Shown here piece by piece: positions 7,779 through 16,100 of a stretch of DNA of 64,000 bases; within the stretch, counting starts at the first letter, position 1, and every line of letters starts with the position of its first letter. The notes under the pieces were generated by a model. That model had not been told where the DNA came from, did not search any database, and was given only the letters and a program-made list of their open reading frames with translations. The position numbers and the translations under genes are program-made. Source of the stretch: Candidatus Poribacteria bacterium (lineage in GTDB: Bacteria > Poribacteria > WGA-4E > GCA-2687025); contig JAPPNK010000026.1 of the NCBI GenBank assembly GCA_028818695.1, positions 62,001 through 126,000 on the forward strand, in the 5' to 3' direction.

Positions 7779-8755
7779 AAACGCTCATCACCGGCGCGAC
7801 AGGGTTTGTCGGCAGCCGACTGACGGAGCTGCTGGTTGAACGGGGAGCCGAGGCGACCTGCCTTGTGCGGAAGACAAGCGACCTGCGCTGGATCGAAAAT
7901 CTGCCGGTTCGGCGCGTTGTGGGCGAGCTGTCGCAGCCCGAAACGCTCAAAGCCGCGATGGAGGGTCAGGAGCGCGTTTTTCATCTGGCGGCGGTACTGA
8001 AGGCGCCGTCGCTCCAGGTTTTTGACGCCGTCAACCGGCAGGGAACCTTCAACGCGATGCAGGCATGGACGCAGTACGGCGACCCAAGCGGGCGGTTCGT
8101 CTATTGCAGCAGCCTCGCCGCCGCGGGACCGACGCAGCGCGGACGGCGCATCAATGAGACGCATCCGCCGCGCCCGATCAGCGACTACGGAACGACGAAG
8201 CTGGCGGGCGAAGAGGCGGTTCGTCAACTCGCGGGCGGGCGGCTCTCCTATGCGGTTGTGCGTCCGCCCGCCGTGTACGGTCCGCGCGATACGGACATCC
8301 GCATCTTTTTTCAATTGATACGCAACGGCGCCGCGCCCCGACTCGGCCGCGGCGACCGCGAGATCGACATTCTCTATGTGGACGACCTGGCGGAGGCGCT
8401 GATTCTCGCGGCGGAGCGTCCGGAAGCGCATCGGCAGACCTATTTTGTGAACGACGGCGGGACGCATACGTGGGAGAGCATGTCGGAGGGGATTGCGTCG
8501 GCTCTGGGCGTCCGTCCGTTGAAGATACCGATTCCGATGGCGTTGGCGAAGTTGGCGGCGCGCGCGTCGGAGCTGCTGTCGACGAGCGGAAAGACGCCGA
8601 CATTCAACCGCCGTAAGCTGAACGAGATGGCGCAGGAGGCGTGGATCTGCGACGCCTCCAAAGCGCGCCGCGAACTCGGCTTTGAGCCGAAGACGGACGC
8701 AGGAGCCGGCTTTGAGCTGACAGCGCGCTGGTATGAGGAGCATGGGTGGAAATGA
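7775..8755 (+). CDS. NAD(P)-dependent epimerase/dehydratase (extended SDR)
   Basis: A 326-residue extended short-chain dehydrogenase/reductase. The Rossmann glycine motif G-A-T-G-F-V-G is at residues 7-13, F-H-L-A-A-V is the strand-4 motif, and S-D-Y-G-T-T-K-L-A-G-E gives the catalytic Y-x-x-x-K. V-R-P-P-A-V-Y-G-P-R-D and the C-terminal region fit the nucleotide-sugar epimerase / 3-beta-HSD branch. Its ATG overlaps the stop of the TPR gene (ATGA). It is the last gene of the GH32 operon. The substrate (a nucleotide sugar or a dihydroflavonol-like alcohol) cannot be told. Confidence 0.85.
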   Translation: MKTLITGATGFVGSRLTELLVERGAEATCLVRKTSDLRWIENLPVRRVVGELSQPETLKAAMEGQERVFHLAAVLKAPSLQVFDAVNRQGTFNAMQAWTQYGDPSGRFVYCSSLAAAGPTQRGRRINETHPPRPISDYGTTKLAGEEAVRQLAGGRLSYAVVRPPAVYGPRDTDIRIFFQLIRNGAAPRLGRGDREIDILYVDDLAEALILAAERPEAHRQTYFVNDGGTHTWESMSEGIASALGVRPLKIPIPMALAKLAARASELLSTSGKTPTFNRRKLNEMAQEAWICDASKARRELGFEPKTDAGAGFELTARWYEEHGWK

Positions 8756-8776
8756 GCGCGGTTCGCCGTCCGCGCA

Positions 8777-8795
8777 GAAAAACGCGCGAGCGCGT
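8777..8795 (-). terminator. Rho-independent terminator of ssrA
   Basis: Read on the minus strand, ACGCG-CTCG-CGCGT followed by TTTT forms a short GC stem with a T run, starting about 20 bases past the tmRNA 3' end. Confidence 0.6.
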
Positions 8796-8814
8796 CTTAA
8801 AATTGAAAATAAAA

Positions 8815-9170
8815 TGGTGGAGGCGGCGAGAGTCGAACTCGCGTCCGCGAACGCCGCTGAAAAGGCTCTACGTGTTTATCCCGCGTTTAATGTTCGCTTG
8901 CGCCGTCCCCGCGGGCAGGGAATGCGTTCGCTAGCCGCATTTGATGTCGCGTCAGGCCGCTTGCGGCGCGCTCCCGACGCCTAGCCTACTAAACAACGCC
9001 CGACATGCTCCTCATAGGCAAAGAAGCAGCGGACGGCCGCTTTACTTAAGCGGCAAGCGCCATTTCATGGTTGGCATTTTGATTGATTCCGCCTTTTTTA
9101 CGAGGCCTGGCGGACCCTCGACATGCAACCTTTTCCGCTGATCGATCGCGTCGAAACCAATTACGCCCCC
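8815..9170 (-). ncRNA. ssrA: Transfer-messenger RNA (tmRNA)
   Basis: The minus strand begins GGGGGCGTAATTGGTTTCGA and ends GTTCGACTCTCGCCGCCTCC plus an encoded CCA. The 7-bp acceptor stem GGGGGCG pairs with CGCCTCC. The T-arm G-A-G-T-T-C-G-A-C-T-C is intact. The tag reading frame ends in G-G-I-N-Q-N-A-N-H-E-M-A-L-A-A followed by TAA (about 9046-9092), with the A-L-A-A tail recognised by ClpXP-type proteases. tmRNA rescues stalled ribosomes and marks the nascent chain for degradation. The length of 356 nt is normal, and it is a one-piece tmRNA. A terminator follows. Confidence 0.95.
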
Positions 9171-9371
9171 GTCTAGGTTTGAAACAACAACGGCAGCGCA
9201 GAGCCATGACCCCCGCGCCGCTCGCTTCTACATATATCATAACGTCATTCGCAGCAAACAGCAAGCGAAATGCGCAAAATACGGCGGATTAGGATCAAAT
9301 CGCCGCGAAATATGCGCCATGCGGCGAATTAATGTGGCTCCGACAGCGGTTGTCAAGGGCGAAAACTGATC

Positions 9372-9650
9372 TTAGGGCTTTAGCATGCGAACGCGGACGT
9401 CGTCTGTTGGACTCTGGATTCCCACTTGCGCGGGAATGGCGGTCTAATTGACAAAACCTTTTTCCATAAAGAGAGAGGTCGTTCGTTCAAATGTCCAACT
9501 TTAGGCGTGAAGTCAATGAAAACAGACTCTCTCCGCGGCGCTCTAGATTCCCGCGCCCGTCTGCGCGGGAAGACAGCCTGGCAAGCGGGGCTGATCGGCA
9601 GTTTGAAACATTCCGCTCCAAATTCCTAACTTAAAGGGCTTGGTCAGTCA
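9372..9650. repeat. Two diverged family A MITE copies in the ssrA-LamG gap
   Basis: At 9372-9515 the sequence runs gatcttagggctttag ... ATTCCCACTTGCGCGGGAAT ... ttcaaatgtccaactttaggcg. At about 9520-9650 a second, more diverged copy has a longer core (ATTCCCGCGCCCGTCTGCGCGGGAA) and ends in aattcctaacttaaagggc. The gap from 9171 to 9762 otherwise shows nothing coding. Confidence 0.65.
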
Positions 9651-9762
9651 AACAGTTGCGCCGACCGGCAATTCATGGGATGATCTTTTCATGCCAGTAT
9701 GTTATTTTTTGAAAAGTGCGCTATACTGGGCGCATCAAGCTCAACCTTTGAAGGAGGCGTTT

Positions 9763-10572
9763 ATGTTTTACAGATCTAAATGGTCGCCGCTGGCTGCTGT
9801 TGCGGCGGCGCTGCTCTGGGCGGGATCGGCCGCCGCCGGCGTCGGAATTCCGGACCCCGATGTATCGTGGCTCTTTGATGAAGGCGAAGGCGACATGGTC
9901 GGCGACTCCATCGGCGAAGTCCACGGCACAGCGTCCGGCGATTACGCCTGGGGCAACGGAACGATGATCTTCGACGGCGTTTCTGCCGGCGTCAAGTTTC
10001 CCGACTCGCCGCTCATCAACACAACCGGCCCGTTCATGAATCGCACCGTTGTCGCCATCTTCAAGCCGACCGACGCAAACAACAGCGAAACAAAACAGGT
10101 CGTCTTTGATGAAGGCGGACGAACGCGCGGAGCCGTCATCTATGTCTTCGACGGGCATGTATATGCCGCAGCATGGAACCGCGCCGAGTATCAATGGGCG
10201 GGTGAATTCCCAATGGCTCCCGTCCGGAACAACCAGTGGCACGCCGCCGCGTTTGTGATCAGGGACGCGATCAACGCCGTTGAAGACGGCAGATTTGAAA
10301 TGTGGGCGGACGGCGAAATGGTCGCCTCGCTCCCCGGCGGGCAGCTCTTCGCCCATGGCGACGACACCGGCGTCGGACACACGAACCAGAATACCGTGTT
10401 CCACGATGACGACGGAACCGGCACCAACCGCGACTATTTCGCCGGCGAAATCGACGAAATCAGCGTTTGGAACGTCGCCCTGCTCCCAGAGGCGCTCATG
10501 CAGCGAGCCACCTCCGTGGATCCTGCCGGCAAACTTGCCCTTCAATGGGGATCGCTCAAATCGGATCGATAA
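9763..10572 (+). CDS. Secreted LamG-domain protein, paralogue 1
   Basis: A 269-residue protein with a signal peptide (ends A-G-S-A-A-A-G) and a single LamG/concanavalin-like sandwich: W-L-F-D-E-G-E-G-D near the start, then V-K-F-P-D-S-P-L-I-N-T-T-G-P, and a C-terminal G-E-I-D-E-I-S-V-W-N strand. LamG domains bind carbohydrates or proteins outside the cell. The very C-terminus, G-K-L-A-L-Q-W-G-S-L-K, is shared with the next gene and, after frame correction, with the TolB-like protein at 62646. AAGGAGG precedes the ATG at ideal spacing. The paralogue lies 70 bp downstream in the same direction. Confidence 0.85.
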   Translation: MFYRSKWSPLAAVAAALLWAGSAAAGVGIPDPDVSWLFDEGEGDMVGDSIGEVHGTASGDYAWGNGTMIFDGVSAGVKFPDSPLINTTGPFMNRTVVAIFKPTDANNSETKQVVFDEGGRTRGAVIYVFDGHVYAAAWNRAEYQWAGEFPMAPVRNNQWHAAAFVIRDAINAVEDGRFEMWADGEMVASLPGGQLFAHGDDTGVGHTNQNTVFHDDDGTGTNRDYFAGEIDEISVWNVALLPEALMQRATSVDPAGKLALQWGSLKSDR

Positions 10573-10642
10573 GGCGCAGTCTGAAAGGTCGGGGTTCCTC
10601 CAACGGCGCCCCGACCCTTCGCAACATAGAAAGGAGAAAACC

Positions 10643-11446
10643 ATGCAGCGGACGATGCTTTGCGCGGCGGTCCTGTGGATAGCCGCCGCGACTGTTCTCC
10701 CGGCGGCGACGCCGGTCGTTGAGTGGCTGTTCAACGACAACGACAACCTCGGAAACGACTCCTCCCAAGAAGGAAAAGTCCACGCGACAGCCCACGGCGC
10801 CGACTGGACGGCGACTCCAATCGACGGAGGCGCTCTGCTGGACGGCAAAAGCGGCTATCTCAGAGCTCCCGATTCGGCGCTCATCAACACAACTGGTCCT
10901 TTCCCGAAACGCACCGTCGTTGCCGTCTTTAAAGTGGACGACGCCCGCATTTCAACCCGCAAGCAGGTTGTCTTTGAAGAGGGCGGACGAACGCGCGGAG
11001 CCGTCATCTATGTCTTCGACGGCGAGGTCTACGTCGGCGCATGGAACCGCGCGGAATATCACTGGCAAGGCGAATGGATCAGCGCGGGGATTCAGTCGAA
11101 CCGCTGGTACCATGTCGCGCTTCTCATTCGAGACGCCAAGGGCGCCGTTGAGGACGACAAGTTTGAGATGTGGCTTGACGGATCGCTCGTCGAAAAGCGT
11201 CCGGGCGGGCAGCTCCACGCCCACGGAGACGACACCGGCATCGGCGCTGTCGTTCAAAACGTCTTCTTCCATGACGAAGGCGGATCCGGCACTCTCACCG
11301 ACCATTTTGGAGGCGTCATCGAAGAGCTGCGCATCTACAACGAATCCCTGACGCGCGCCGAGATGGAAGATGACGCGCGCTCCTTCTTGTCGGTTGAATC
11401 AAGAGGCAAGGTCGCCGTCCGATGGGGTGTGTTGAAAACCGACTAA
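10643..11446 (+). CDS. Secreted LamG-domain protein, paralogue 2
   Basis: A 267-residue close paralogue of the preceding gene, with signal peptide, W-L-F-N-D-N-D-N-L-G-N-D, R-A-P-D-S-A-L-I-N-T-T-G-P, F-E-E-G-G-R-T-R-G-A-V-I-Y-V-F-D-G and a terminal G-K-V-A-V-R-W-G-V-L-K. AAAGGAG precedes the ATG. The two genes are probably co-transcribed and came from one tandem duplication; the block around E-G-G-R-T-R-G-A is conserved while signal peptides and surface loops differ. The 3' end overlaps the convergent ppx gene by 4 bp. Binding partners are unknown. Confidence 0.85.
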   Translation: MQRTMLCAAVLWIAAATVLPAATPVVEWLFNDNDNLGNDSSQEGKVHATAHGADWTATPIDGGALLDGKSGYLRAPDSALINTTGPFPKRTVVAVFKVDDARISTRKQVVFEEGGRTRGAVIYVFDGEVYVGAWNRAEYHWQGEWISAGIQSNRWYHVALLIRDAKGAVEDDKFEMWLDGSLVEKRPGGQLHAHGDDTGIGAVVQNVFFHDEGGSGTLTDHFGGVIEELRIYNESLTRAEMEDDARSFLSVESRGKVAVRWGVLKTD

Positions 11447-12399
11447 GGCGGGTTGACGAACCTGTCTAGAAACACGCCGTAGCGCAAGCCGCGCGCGCTC
11501 ACGATCATTCTCTCGCTTTGGAACCGTTTCATGACGGTTTCAGCGATGAGCGCGCCGGCTAGGATCACGTCGGCGCGCTTTGGGTCTAAGCCTTCGATCT
11601 GTGTCCGACGCTCCGTCGGCATCGAGGCGAACAGCGCAATCTGCTCCGAAGCGTTCCGGCGCGTGAGCGCGCATCCGTGCGGGGAACGGTCGGAGCCTCC
11701 GGCTCGCAGGGCGATGCATGCCAGCGTCGTGATTGTTCCGCCGACTCCGATGAGCTCCTCTGCTTCGTTGGCGGGCGGCGCGTCTTCAAACGCCTCGGTC
11801 AGGTATTCTCTCAGGGCGGCGGTTTCGCTTGCGGCGGGCGGGTCGTTTTTCAAAAACATCTCCGTCAGGCGCACCGAGCCGACATCCAGGCTGGCGACCT
11901 GCCGTATCCTGTCGGCGCCGACGGTCAGCTCCGTACTGCCGCCGCCAATGTCCGCGACGACGCACAGCGCCTCCGGCGGTATCGGCAGCGAGTCGTCCCG
12001 CCGGACGGCAAGGTAGGAGAGCCGCGCCTCCTCCTCGCCCGGTATGATCTCCACCTCGACGCCATGCTCCTCCTGCGCCGTGTCGACGAATTCGGCTCCG
12101 TTTTCGGCGTCTCGGAGCGCGCTCGTCCCTGTGACGACAATCTCCTCCGCCCGCTCCTCGCCGCATATCGCCATAAAACGCGCGACGGCGTCCAGCGTCC
12201 GTTTCATCGCTTTGGGGGGCAGTTCGCCGGCGGCGTAAAAACCCTGCCCCAACTGCGTGATGACCGCTTCGTCGCGCACGATTTCGTAGCCGCCGGACGC
12301 GCGCGTCTCTCCAATCAGAAGCAGGCAGGTGTTTGTTCCGATGTCAATGACGGCGCGCCGTTTCATCCGCGCCCATGGGAAGCGCGACGATCTGCCCAT
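11443..12399 (-). CDS. Exopolyphosphatase / guanosine pentaphosphatase (Ppx/GppA family)
   Basis: A 318-residue ASKHA-fold phosphatase. A-V-I-D-I-G-T-N-T (phosphate loop 1) and V-V-A-D-I-G-G-G-S-T-E-L (loop 2) are both intact. The length matches the short Ppx/GppA form lacking the C-terminal HD domain. The chosen ATG directly abuts the TGA of the upstream CHAD gene, with AAGGAG 9 bases before it, so translation is likely coupled; an internal ATG at 12366 also precedes the fold. The enzyme releases phosphate from polyphosphate or pppGpp. Pairing with a CHAD protein, a family known to bind polyphosphate, supports a polyphosphate role. Confidence 0.9.
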   Translation of the reverse strand: MGRSSRFPWARMKRRAVIDIGTNTCLLLIGETRASGGYEIVRDEAVITQLGQGFYAAGELPPKAMKRTLDAVARFMAICGEERAEEIVVTGTSALRDAENGAEFVDTAQEEHGVEVEIIPGEEEARLSYLAVRRDDSLPIPPEALCVVADIGGGSTELTVGADRIRQVASLDVGSVRLTEMFLKNDPPAASETAALREYLTEAFEDAPPANEAEELIGVGGTITTLACIALRAGGSDRSPHGCALTRRNASEQIALFASMPTERRTQIEGLDPKRADVILAGALIAETVMKRFQSERMIVSARGLRYGVFLDRFVNPP

Positions 12400-13773
12400 T
12401 CATGGGGTCTCCTTGTTGCGCGCGGCGAACGATCTCCACCGTTTCAAAAAGTCGGACCGCGCTTTTGTTTGCCTGCGCCGAAGCCCCGCGCACAGCAGCT
12501 CCAGCGCGCGTTTCTCTTCAAAAGGAAGAGAGGGGTTGTCGTTCAGAAAACGCTCAATATACTCCTCTTGAAGCGCCGCGTCCCGGTCGTCTCCAAGCAG
12601 ATCCTGAAACTCAATCAGCGGCTCCGTCAAACGGCGCGCCTTTTTCGGCAGCTGCCCGCTCAACGCCTCCACCGCATAACGCAGACGCTTCGAAGCGATG
12701 CGCATCACATGCAGCCTGTCCATATCGGCAGAATCGATGTTTTCGCCCAGCTGAATAAGTCCTTGCAAATGCCGCTGAACGAGCCGCCGCCCCTCGACGC
12801 TCAACTTCGACTGCGCCTCAACCCGCTCAATGCGCCGATTCATCGGATGAAGCGCCTCCAGCAGAGCCGCATACTCCGCCTTGAACTGATCAATCGCGCC
12901 GTCGTCCAGGGTTTGGCGGCTCTGTTGAAACGCCTTTTCCCTGTCGTTCGACGCGAATTGGGAGAGACTCGGACAGTTCGCGTCATGTATGAGCTGTTGA
13001 AGCGAGTCCAGTTCGCGCGTTTGGTTGGAGGGTCGGGAGACGGCGCGAGCCGCTTTTTCCAGCGGTTTCAGCGTCTCCTTGCCGAGAACGGAGCGGAAGG
13101 TTTGCAAGACCGAACGCAGGCGCCGAGAGCAGACGCGAAACTGATGAACGCTGCGCGCGCCGCTGTCTTGGCGGAGCGTCTCCTCGCGTTCGTTCCATTC
13201 TCGATGAAGTATGAGGAGCGTCTTGTACGCCGCCGCCTGCATCGTGTCGCCGGGGCGCAGATAGCGTTGTTTTGAGCCGTCGTCATGAACGAAGCGCGCC
13301 TCTCTCGGCAGGGCGAGGTTCCATACCGCCGCCGCTCGGTTCGCCGCCGGCGCCGCCCTCTGCGCGTTCGGACCTGCGATGTAAATTTGAAGCCTGGGTC
13401 GCGTGTCGTCCACGAACGCGACGGCGCATTCGGTCAGCGCCTCGGCGGGGCGCGACAACGCCGCCGCGATAAAGGCGAGCCGCTGCGCCTCTTCGCTCAT
13501 CTGGGCGAAGCGCATGCGCGTTTCGCTGTTGGCGCGTTTCGGGTCGCCCAGCGCCGCCGCGGACAGGGCGGCTTGCGCGTGTTCGCTCGGCATATCAGGG
13601 GGAGGGTCAGGGCGTACGGTCGGGTTTGCGCGCGCCTTTGCGGCTAAAAGCGCGATCGGGCGCGCGGCGCCGGGCAGATGAAGCGGTTTTTGGCAGGCGT
13701 CAAACAGCCTTGTCGCCGCCGCTTCCGGTCCGTCGCTCTCGCCGTTTGGAGGAATCTTTTGAGGCTGGTTCAT
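12400..13773 (-). CDS. CHAD-domain protein with a Ppx-C-like N-terminal region
   Basis: A 457-residue protein. The C-terminal 280 residues are a CHAD domain: H-Q-F-R-V-C-S-R-R-L-R-S near residue 200 and M-R-I-A-S-K-R-L-R-Y-A-V-E-A-L near 370, the basic helices that bind polyphosphate. The N-terminal 190 residues (A-L-S-A-A-A-L-G-D-P-K-R ... R-L-A-F-I-A-A-A-L-S-R-P) resemble a decayed version of the HD-type C-terminal domain of long Ppx/GppA enzymes, without its His-Asp residues. The gene ends one base before the ppx start, so the Ppx C-terminal part may have moved into this protein. The N-terminal assignment is inference. Confidence 0.75.
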   Translation of the reverse strand: MNQPQKIPPNGESDGPEAAATRLFDACQKPLHLPGAARPIALLAAKARANPTVRPDPPPDMPSEHAQAALSAAALGDPKRANSETRMRFAQMSEEAQRLAFIAAALSRPAEALTECAVAFVDDTRPRLQIYIAGPNAQRAAPAANRAAAVWNLALPREARFVHDDGSKQRYLRPGDTMQAAAYKTLLILHREWNEREETLRQDSGARSVHQFRVCSRRLRSVLQTFRSVLGKETLKPLEKAARAVSRPSNQTRELDSLQQLIHDANCPSLSQFASNDREKAFQQSRQTLDDGAIDQFKAEYAALLEALHPMNRRIERVEAQSKLSVEGRRLVQRHLQGLIQLGENIDSADMDRLHVMRIASKRLRYAVEALSGQLPKKARRLTEPLIEFQDLLGDDRDAALQEEYIERFLNDNPSLPFEEKRALELLCAGLRRRQTKARSDFLKRWRSFAARNKETP

Positions 13774-13774
13774 T

Positions 13775-14521
13775 TTATGAGCGCGTTTGTAAAACGATGC
13801 CGCGTTTTTTTGCCAGGTCCCGCGCGAGCGGAGTCACCACTGCATTTGAGGGTACCACAATTGTTTGAGTCGCGCTGCGCAGATTTTCGATCATCGCTTC
13901 GGTGATGAGCGGGCGCTCGCTGCTGTTCGGCACATGCAGCGTCGCTCCGCCGCCCGCCGCGTTCAGATCCGCCGCCGCGGCGAGATGAATTTCGCCCGGC
14001 GCCGTCCATTGAACGCCAAGGCGTTCGCATGCGCGCCGTATCTCCTCGACGGCGCGCCCGGCGGGCGAATCGGACTCTCCGCCAAAACCGAACCCAGGCG
14101 ACGCAAACGCCGCCGCCCCGTTTGAAAGAGCCGTCCAGATCCATTCAGCCGGCAGGTCGTCCAGAATGCAGCCCGCCAGTTTCGCCGCGTCGCCGAGGCT
14201 CAACGTCGGCGCGGCGACCGCTTGAATGCCGGCAGGCAACGGATGCGGCTCGCATCCGCACACCGCCTCAAAACCATGCTTCCGAACCGCCTCGTACAGC
14301 GTTTCAGGCGCCCGATGCGCGCAGCCGACGATTGAAACGGAGCATCCGTTTTGGAGAAGCAGACGCGCCGCCTCGTCTGCCGCTTTCGGGGAGGCGGCGG
14401 CGCTCAACGCAACGGCGACGGACGGCGCAGACGCGGACTCCTCCGCCTCTTCCGTTTTCGCGTCCGCCTTCTCAAGCGTCTCGATGATGATGCGCCGAAT
14501 CAGCCGCTCGTCTATGTTCAT
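13775..14521 (-). CDS. Putative microcompartment-associated protein of unknown function
   Basis: A 248-residue protein. The first 18 residues (M-N-I-D-E-R-L-I-R-R-I-I-I-E-T-L-E-K) form an amphipathic helix, followed by an acidic Ala-rich linker, the layout of an encapsulation peptide that directs enzymes into bacterial microcompartments. The core looks Rossmann-like with Ala/Gly-rich strands (A-L-S-N-G-A-A-A-F-A-S-P-G-F-G-F-G-G). The tail V-V-T-P-L-A-R-D-L-A-K-K-R-G-I resembles a motif in Eut/Pdu-type proteins such as EutT. The gene lies between pduL and the CHAD gene, starting 35 bp after the pduL stop and ending 1 bp before the CHAD start. The specific reaction is unknown. Confidence 0.5.
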   Translation of the reverse strand: MNIDERLIRRIIIETLEKADAKTEEAEESASAPSVAVALSAAASPKAADEAARLLLQNGCSVSIVGCAHRAPETLYEAVRKHGFEAVCGCEPHPLPAGIQAVAAPTLSLGDAAKLAGCILDDLPAEWIWTALSNGAAAFASPGFGFGGESDSPAGRAVEEIRRACERLGVQWTAPGEIHLAAAADLNAAGGGATLHVPNSSERPLITEAMIENLRSATQTIVVPSNAVVTPLARDLAKKRGIVLQTRS

Positions 14522-14556
14522 CTAAACCCGCTTTGGTGTGAAATTCCAAACAATTT

Positions 14557-15285
14557 TCAACAGATGATCAACTCAATGCCTTCGCCGCCCCGCAAGCCGG
14601 CGGCGTTTGCGTCGTCCGTATCCAGATGCGCCTGCGCGATGACATCTGGATGTACGCGTATGCGCACGTTGCCGAGCGTCAAGGACCTGGCTCCGCCGAC
14701 GCGGATTTGCACGACGTCCTGGTTTTGAACGCCGTAGTAGTCGGCTTCGGAAGGGTTCAAGTGAATATGGCGCGTCGGGGAGATGGCAGCCCTGATGTAA
14801 AGCGATCCTTTCGGTCCGACCAGCGTGATCGATTCGGCGTCCTCCAGGTCGCCGGAGGTTCGTATCGGCGGGTTGATGCCAAGCGCGACGCAGTCGGTCG
14901 GCGCCAGCTCTATCTGGGTGTACCGGCGCGTCGGGCCGAGGATGCGCACTCGTTCAATGGCGCGCATGCGCGGACCGATTGCCGCGACCGTTTCGTTGGC
15001 GGCGAATTCTCCCGGCTGGTACAGCGGCGCGTAGGAGGTGAGCCTGCTTCCCGGTCCGTAAAGCATCTCCAGATGCTCCTGCGTCACATGCGCATGGCGC
15101 GCCGACACGCCGACAGGGATCAGGCGCAGCCCCGCCGTTGTTCGGCACGCTTCCGCTTCTTCCGCAAAACTGCGGAACTGGACGCGGTCATGCTCGCCGT
15201 TGAGCCTGGACGCGTTCACCGCGGGGGCGTTCAGCTCGCTCTTCACGCGCGCTGTGATGAGATCAACGAGAGATTTATCCACCAA
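14557..15285 (-). CDS. pduL: PduL-type phosphate acyltransferase
   Basis: A 242-residue enzyme that moves acyl groups between CoA and phosphate, as in propanediol-type microcompartments. Both metal-binding histidine motifs of the duplicated beta-barrel are present: V-S-A-R-H-A-H-V-T and A-I-S-P-T-R-H-I-H-L. Q-P-G-E-F-A-A-N-E-T-V and the terminal D-T-D-D-A-N-A-A-G are family signatures. The N-terminus V-D-K-S-L-V-D-L-I-T-A-R-V-K-S-E-L is an amphipathic encapsulation-type helix. No ATG is available: the start must be the TTG at 15285 or the adjacent GTG, because a stop lies 21 bases upstream. No shell-protein genes occur in the window. It heads a minus-strand run with the unknown, CHAD and ppx genes. 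Confidence 0.85.
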   Translation of the reverse strand: MVDKSLVDLITARVKSELNAPAVNASRLNGEHDRVQFRSFAEEAEACRTTAGLRLIPVGVSARHAHVTQEHLEMLYGPGSRLTSYAPLYQPGEFAANETVAAIGPRMRAIERVRILGPTRRYTQIELAPTDCVALGINPPIRTSGDLEDAESITLVGPKGSLYIRAAISPTRHIHLNPSEADYYGVQNQDVVQIRVGGARSLTLGNVRIRVHPDVIAQAHLDTDDANAAGLRGGEGIELIIC

Positions 15286-15468
15286 TTCCGACTGGCCGCA
15301 GGCTTATGTTCATGTTCACAAGAACAGCATACCAGCCTTCGCCCGCATGTTCAACCCCGCCTTCCGACCCGGCGGCGCTGCGCGGGAACGGAATTTAGAC
15401 GGCAATGAAGGGAGCGGTCCGTTGGGCGGTCCTTTCATTCTTCGGGAATTCTACAGCGGCGTTTCCAG

Positions 15469-15497
15469 TTGACGCGCTAAGCGCCCCTCTATATAAT
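15469..15497 (+). promoter_or_regulatory. Strong sigma70-type promoter
   Basis: TTGACG (15469-15474), a 17-bp spacer, then a perfect TATAAT (15492-15497). It lies 36 bp upstream of the coiled-coil gene that leads into the HNH/DEW genes. Confidence 0.8.
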
Positions 15498-15533
15498 CTA
15501 TAAAAATAAGAAGGGCAGGTCAGCGGAATCGTC

Positions 15534-16097
15534 ATGATCAAGGCATGGGCAATTGCTCTGTGCGCATTGACGGCATGGGCAGCAGCAGCTGCCCAGACAA
15601 CGTCGTCGTCTAAAGAGGTTTTTCAGGTGGAAGACGGGCGCGTGGTTGAAGGAACGGCGCTCGCTACCAAAGCGGACTTGGAAGCGACCGAAGCATCGCT
15701 CCGCGCTGATTTAGAAGAGACAGAAACAACGCTTCGTTCAGAAATAAAAGCGAGCGAAACATCGCTCCGCGCTGATTTGAAAACGACAGAAACTACGCTT
15801 CGCTCTGAAATAGAAGCGAGCGAAACAACGCTCCGCGCTGAGATAAAAGCGAGCGAAACATCGCTCCGCGCTGAGATGCAGGTTCTCCGCGCTGAGATGC
15901 GCTGGATGCTTGGACTATTGACCGCCGCATTTTTAGCAGTGGCTGGGTTCTTCTGGAAAACTCTTTGGGACATGAAGGCGCAACTTTCAGCAATTGCGGA
16001 ACGGCTGCGGATTGCGACTCCGATCATCGACCCGACGCAGGACGAACAAGGGCGTTTTGATCTCACCGCCGCAGGAAATAAGACGGAATCGGGATGA
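15534..16097 (+). CDS. Exported hendecad coiled-coil protein with a C-terminal membrane segment
   Basis: A 187-residue protein. A signal peptide (A-L-C-A-L-T-A-W-A-A-A-A-A-Q) is followed by six perfect-length 11-residue repeats of the form A-D-L-x-x-T-E-T-T-L-R / S-E-I-K-A-S-E-T-S-L-R, then a membrane helix (W-M-L-G-L-L-T-A-A-F-L-A-V-A-G-F-F-W) and a short tail. Hendecads favour a right-handed or straight coiled coil. Similar A-T-K-A-D-L-E-x-T repeats occur in DUF1640-like and phage-associated proteins. A strong promoter precedes it, and the HNH/DEW genes follow within 50 bp in the same direction, so they may share a transcript. Function unknown. Confidence 0.7.
   Translation: MIKAWAIALCALTAWAAAAAQTTSSSKEVFQVEDGRVVEGTALATKADLEATEASLRADLEETETTLRSEIKASETSLRADLKTTETTLRSEIEASETTLRAEIKASETSLRAEMQVLRAEMRWMLGLLTAAFLAVAGFFWKTLWDMKAQLSAIAERLRIATPIIDPTQDEQGRFDLTAAGNKTESG
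15672..15869 (+). repeat. Six 33-bp in-frame tandem repeats
   Basis: Six units of exactly 33 bp encode the hendecad repeats. Units 3 and 6 are nearly identical at DNA level (gcgagcgaaacatcgctccg) and units 2 and 4 are closely similar, so the array has probably expanded by duplication of two-unit blocks. Confidence 0.85.
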
Positions 16098-16100
16098 TCA

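Noticed and set aside
8815-8900. A tRNA-like 3' half on the minus strand
   Set aside because: The T-arm and acceptor belong to the tmRNA, whose 5' half, tag frame and acceptor partner were found.
9709-9727. TTGAAA and TATACT as a promoter for the LamG gene
   Set aside because: The two boxes are only 7 bp apart, too close to act together; TATACT alone is not enough.
10280-10642. An upstream extension of the second LamG gene by 121 codons
   Set aside because: It would run through the first LamG gene in another frame. The ATG at 10643 has a ribosome site and a signal peptide.
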